In this document: positions 24,160 through 24,610 of the stretch, piece by piece
Position numbering within the stretch: the first letter of the stretch is position 1
Layout: every line of letters begins with the position of its first letter
Translations under genes and position numbers: made by a program
Origin: JAVBTT01 sp031556035
GTDB lineage: Bacteria; Bacillota; Clostridia; Oscillospirales; UBA929
Assembly (NCBI GenBank): GCA_031556035.1
Contig: JAVBTT010000015.1
Location: forward strand, 1 to 24,610
Direction of reading: 5' to 3'
DNA: 24,610 bases
Notes under the pieces: model-generated
Told to the model about the DNA's origin: nothing
The model's input: the letters and a program-made list of their open reading frames with translations, nothing else
Databases searched by the model: none

Positions 24160-24192
24160 CGAGGTGGTAGTTATTTCTACCACCTCGTTTTT
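24160..24192 (+). terminator. Intrinsic terminator after the WYL gene
   Basis: CGAGGTGGTAG (24160-24170) pairs perfectly with CTACCACCTCG (24177-24187) across a TTATTT loop, followed by TTTTT (24188-24192). Confidence 0.92.
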
Positions 24193-24208
24193 ATGGGCGT
24201 ATTCGCTC

Positions 24209-24237
24209 TTGAAATGCGAATAAAAGAGCGGTAAAAT
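24209..24237 (+). promoter_or_regulatory. Promoter of the XRE-type regulator
   Basis: TTGAAA (24209-24214) and TAAAAT (24232-24237) have a 17-nt spacer. Inverted repeats overlap it: CGCTCTT/AAGAGCG at 24204-24210 and 24224-24230, and ATTCGC/GCGAAT at 24201-24206 and 24216-24221. Confidence 0.7.
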
Positions 24238-24247
24238 ATGTTCACAG

Positions 24248-24267
24248 TGTTTCCAAGACTGGAAACA
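24248..24267. promoter_or_regulatory. 20-bp palindromic operator candidate (TGTTTCCA-N4-TGGAAACA)
   Basis: Two perfect 8-bp arms (24248-24255 and 24260-24267) are separated by AGAC. The site lies 10 nt past the -10 box, near the predicted start point, and 17 nt before the ATG of the XRE gene. That suits autorepression by a dimeric HTH protein. Confidence 0.65.
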
Positions 24268-24284
24268 TAAGAGAGGCGGTTACT

Positions 24285-24610
24285 ATGATTGAGCAAACAC
24301 TGGGTAACTTCATAACACAAAAAAGGCTGGAACGAGATATAACACTCCGGGGCTTCGCACAGAAGGTCGGCATTTCAGCCGTTTATCTGTGCAACATCGA
24401 AAAGGACAGACGGCCATTGACTGCGGAGGATACCCTCGAAAAAATGGCTTCACTCCTGCTGCTGAGCAAGGAGGAAAAGGCGCTGATGCTCGACCTCGCC
24501 GCGAAATCCAAGAGCATTTCGACCGTCGCCGCCGATTTGCCGGAATATATTAACGAGCGCGATATTGTCAGAGTGGCGCTCAGAACAGCCAAGGACGCCG
24601 ACGCCACCGA
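24285..24610 (+). CDS. XRE-family helix-turn-helix regulator, C-terminus off the right edge
   Basis: The frame is open for 108 codons from an ATG at 24285 (ribosome site AGAGG 8-9 nt upstream) to the window end. Residues 5-65 form a Cro/C1-type HTH (LGNFITQKRLERDITLRGFA, VGISAVYLCNIEKDRRPLTA), then a helical stretch. The pattern, with FAQKVGISAVYLCNIEKDRR and a KMASLLLLSKEEK helix, is common in small Bacillota regulators that control defence or toxin-antitoxin genes. What follows beyond the edge is unknown. Its own promoter and a 20-bp palindrome stand in front, so it is likely autoregulated. Confidence 0.85.
   Translation, partial: MIEQTLGNFITQKRLERDITLRGFAQKVGISAVYLCNIEKDRRPLTAEDTLEKMASLLLLSKEEKALMLDLAAKSKSISTVAADLPEYINERDIVRVALRTAKDADAT

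Overview
The window looks like a chromosomal segment of a GC-rich anaerobic Bacillota, probably class Clostridia. The signs are a WalRK (YycFG) two-component operon with walH/walI-type genes, a pyrophosphate-dependent phosphofructokinase, strong GGAGG-type ribosome sites, several TTG starts and sigma-A-like promoters. An Oscillospirales-like host is inference only; no rRNA or tRNA is present to place it.

Layout. (1) 1-5442, minus: the first 1814 residues of a very large secreted multidomain pectinase, with a rhamnogalacturonan lyase PL11 core, Ig-like modules, a GH43-like propeller and a carbohydrate-binding-like sandwich. It continues past the left edge. (2) 5443-6143: a 700-bp gene-free stretch holding its promoter, a 20-bp-stem hairpin, a ~100-bp nested palindrome and the pfp terminator. 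(3) 6144-7391, minus: pfp. (4) 7686-9107, plus: a 12-TM membrane-anchored LuxR-type regulator. An intrinsic terminator follows it, only 15 nt before the next start. (5) 9152-14477, plus: nudix hydrolase, walR, walK, walH, a 239-bp repeat-rich spacer, and walI, closed by a terminator at 14608-14643.

(6) 14656-24610 is an accessory defence island with lower and patchy GC. It holds abiH (abortive infection) on the minus strand. Next comes a minus-strand type I restriction-modification operon in the transcription order HTH gene, hsdM, half-length hsdS, zinc-ribbon protein, unknown 263-aa protein, hsdR. Divergent from it is a WYL-domain regulator, and last an XRE-type regulator cut by the right edge. 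The junctions of the hsd genes overlap or nearly touch, so the two unknown proteins between hsdS and hsdR are probably co-produced with the RM enzyme. This nested pair is the best candidate for an undescribed function. The island starts directly after walI, where many Bacillota carry walJ/yycJ.

How the parts work together: the left part is pectin use (PL11/GH43) beside central glycolysis (pfp). The middle is envelope-stress and cell-wall signalling. The right part is a phage-defence cluster whose regulators (HTH, WYL, XRE) sit next to promoters with clear repeat or palindromic operator candidates.
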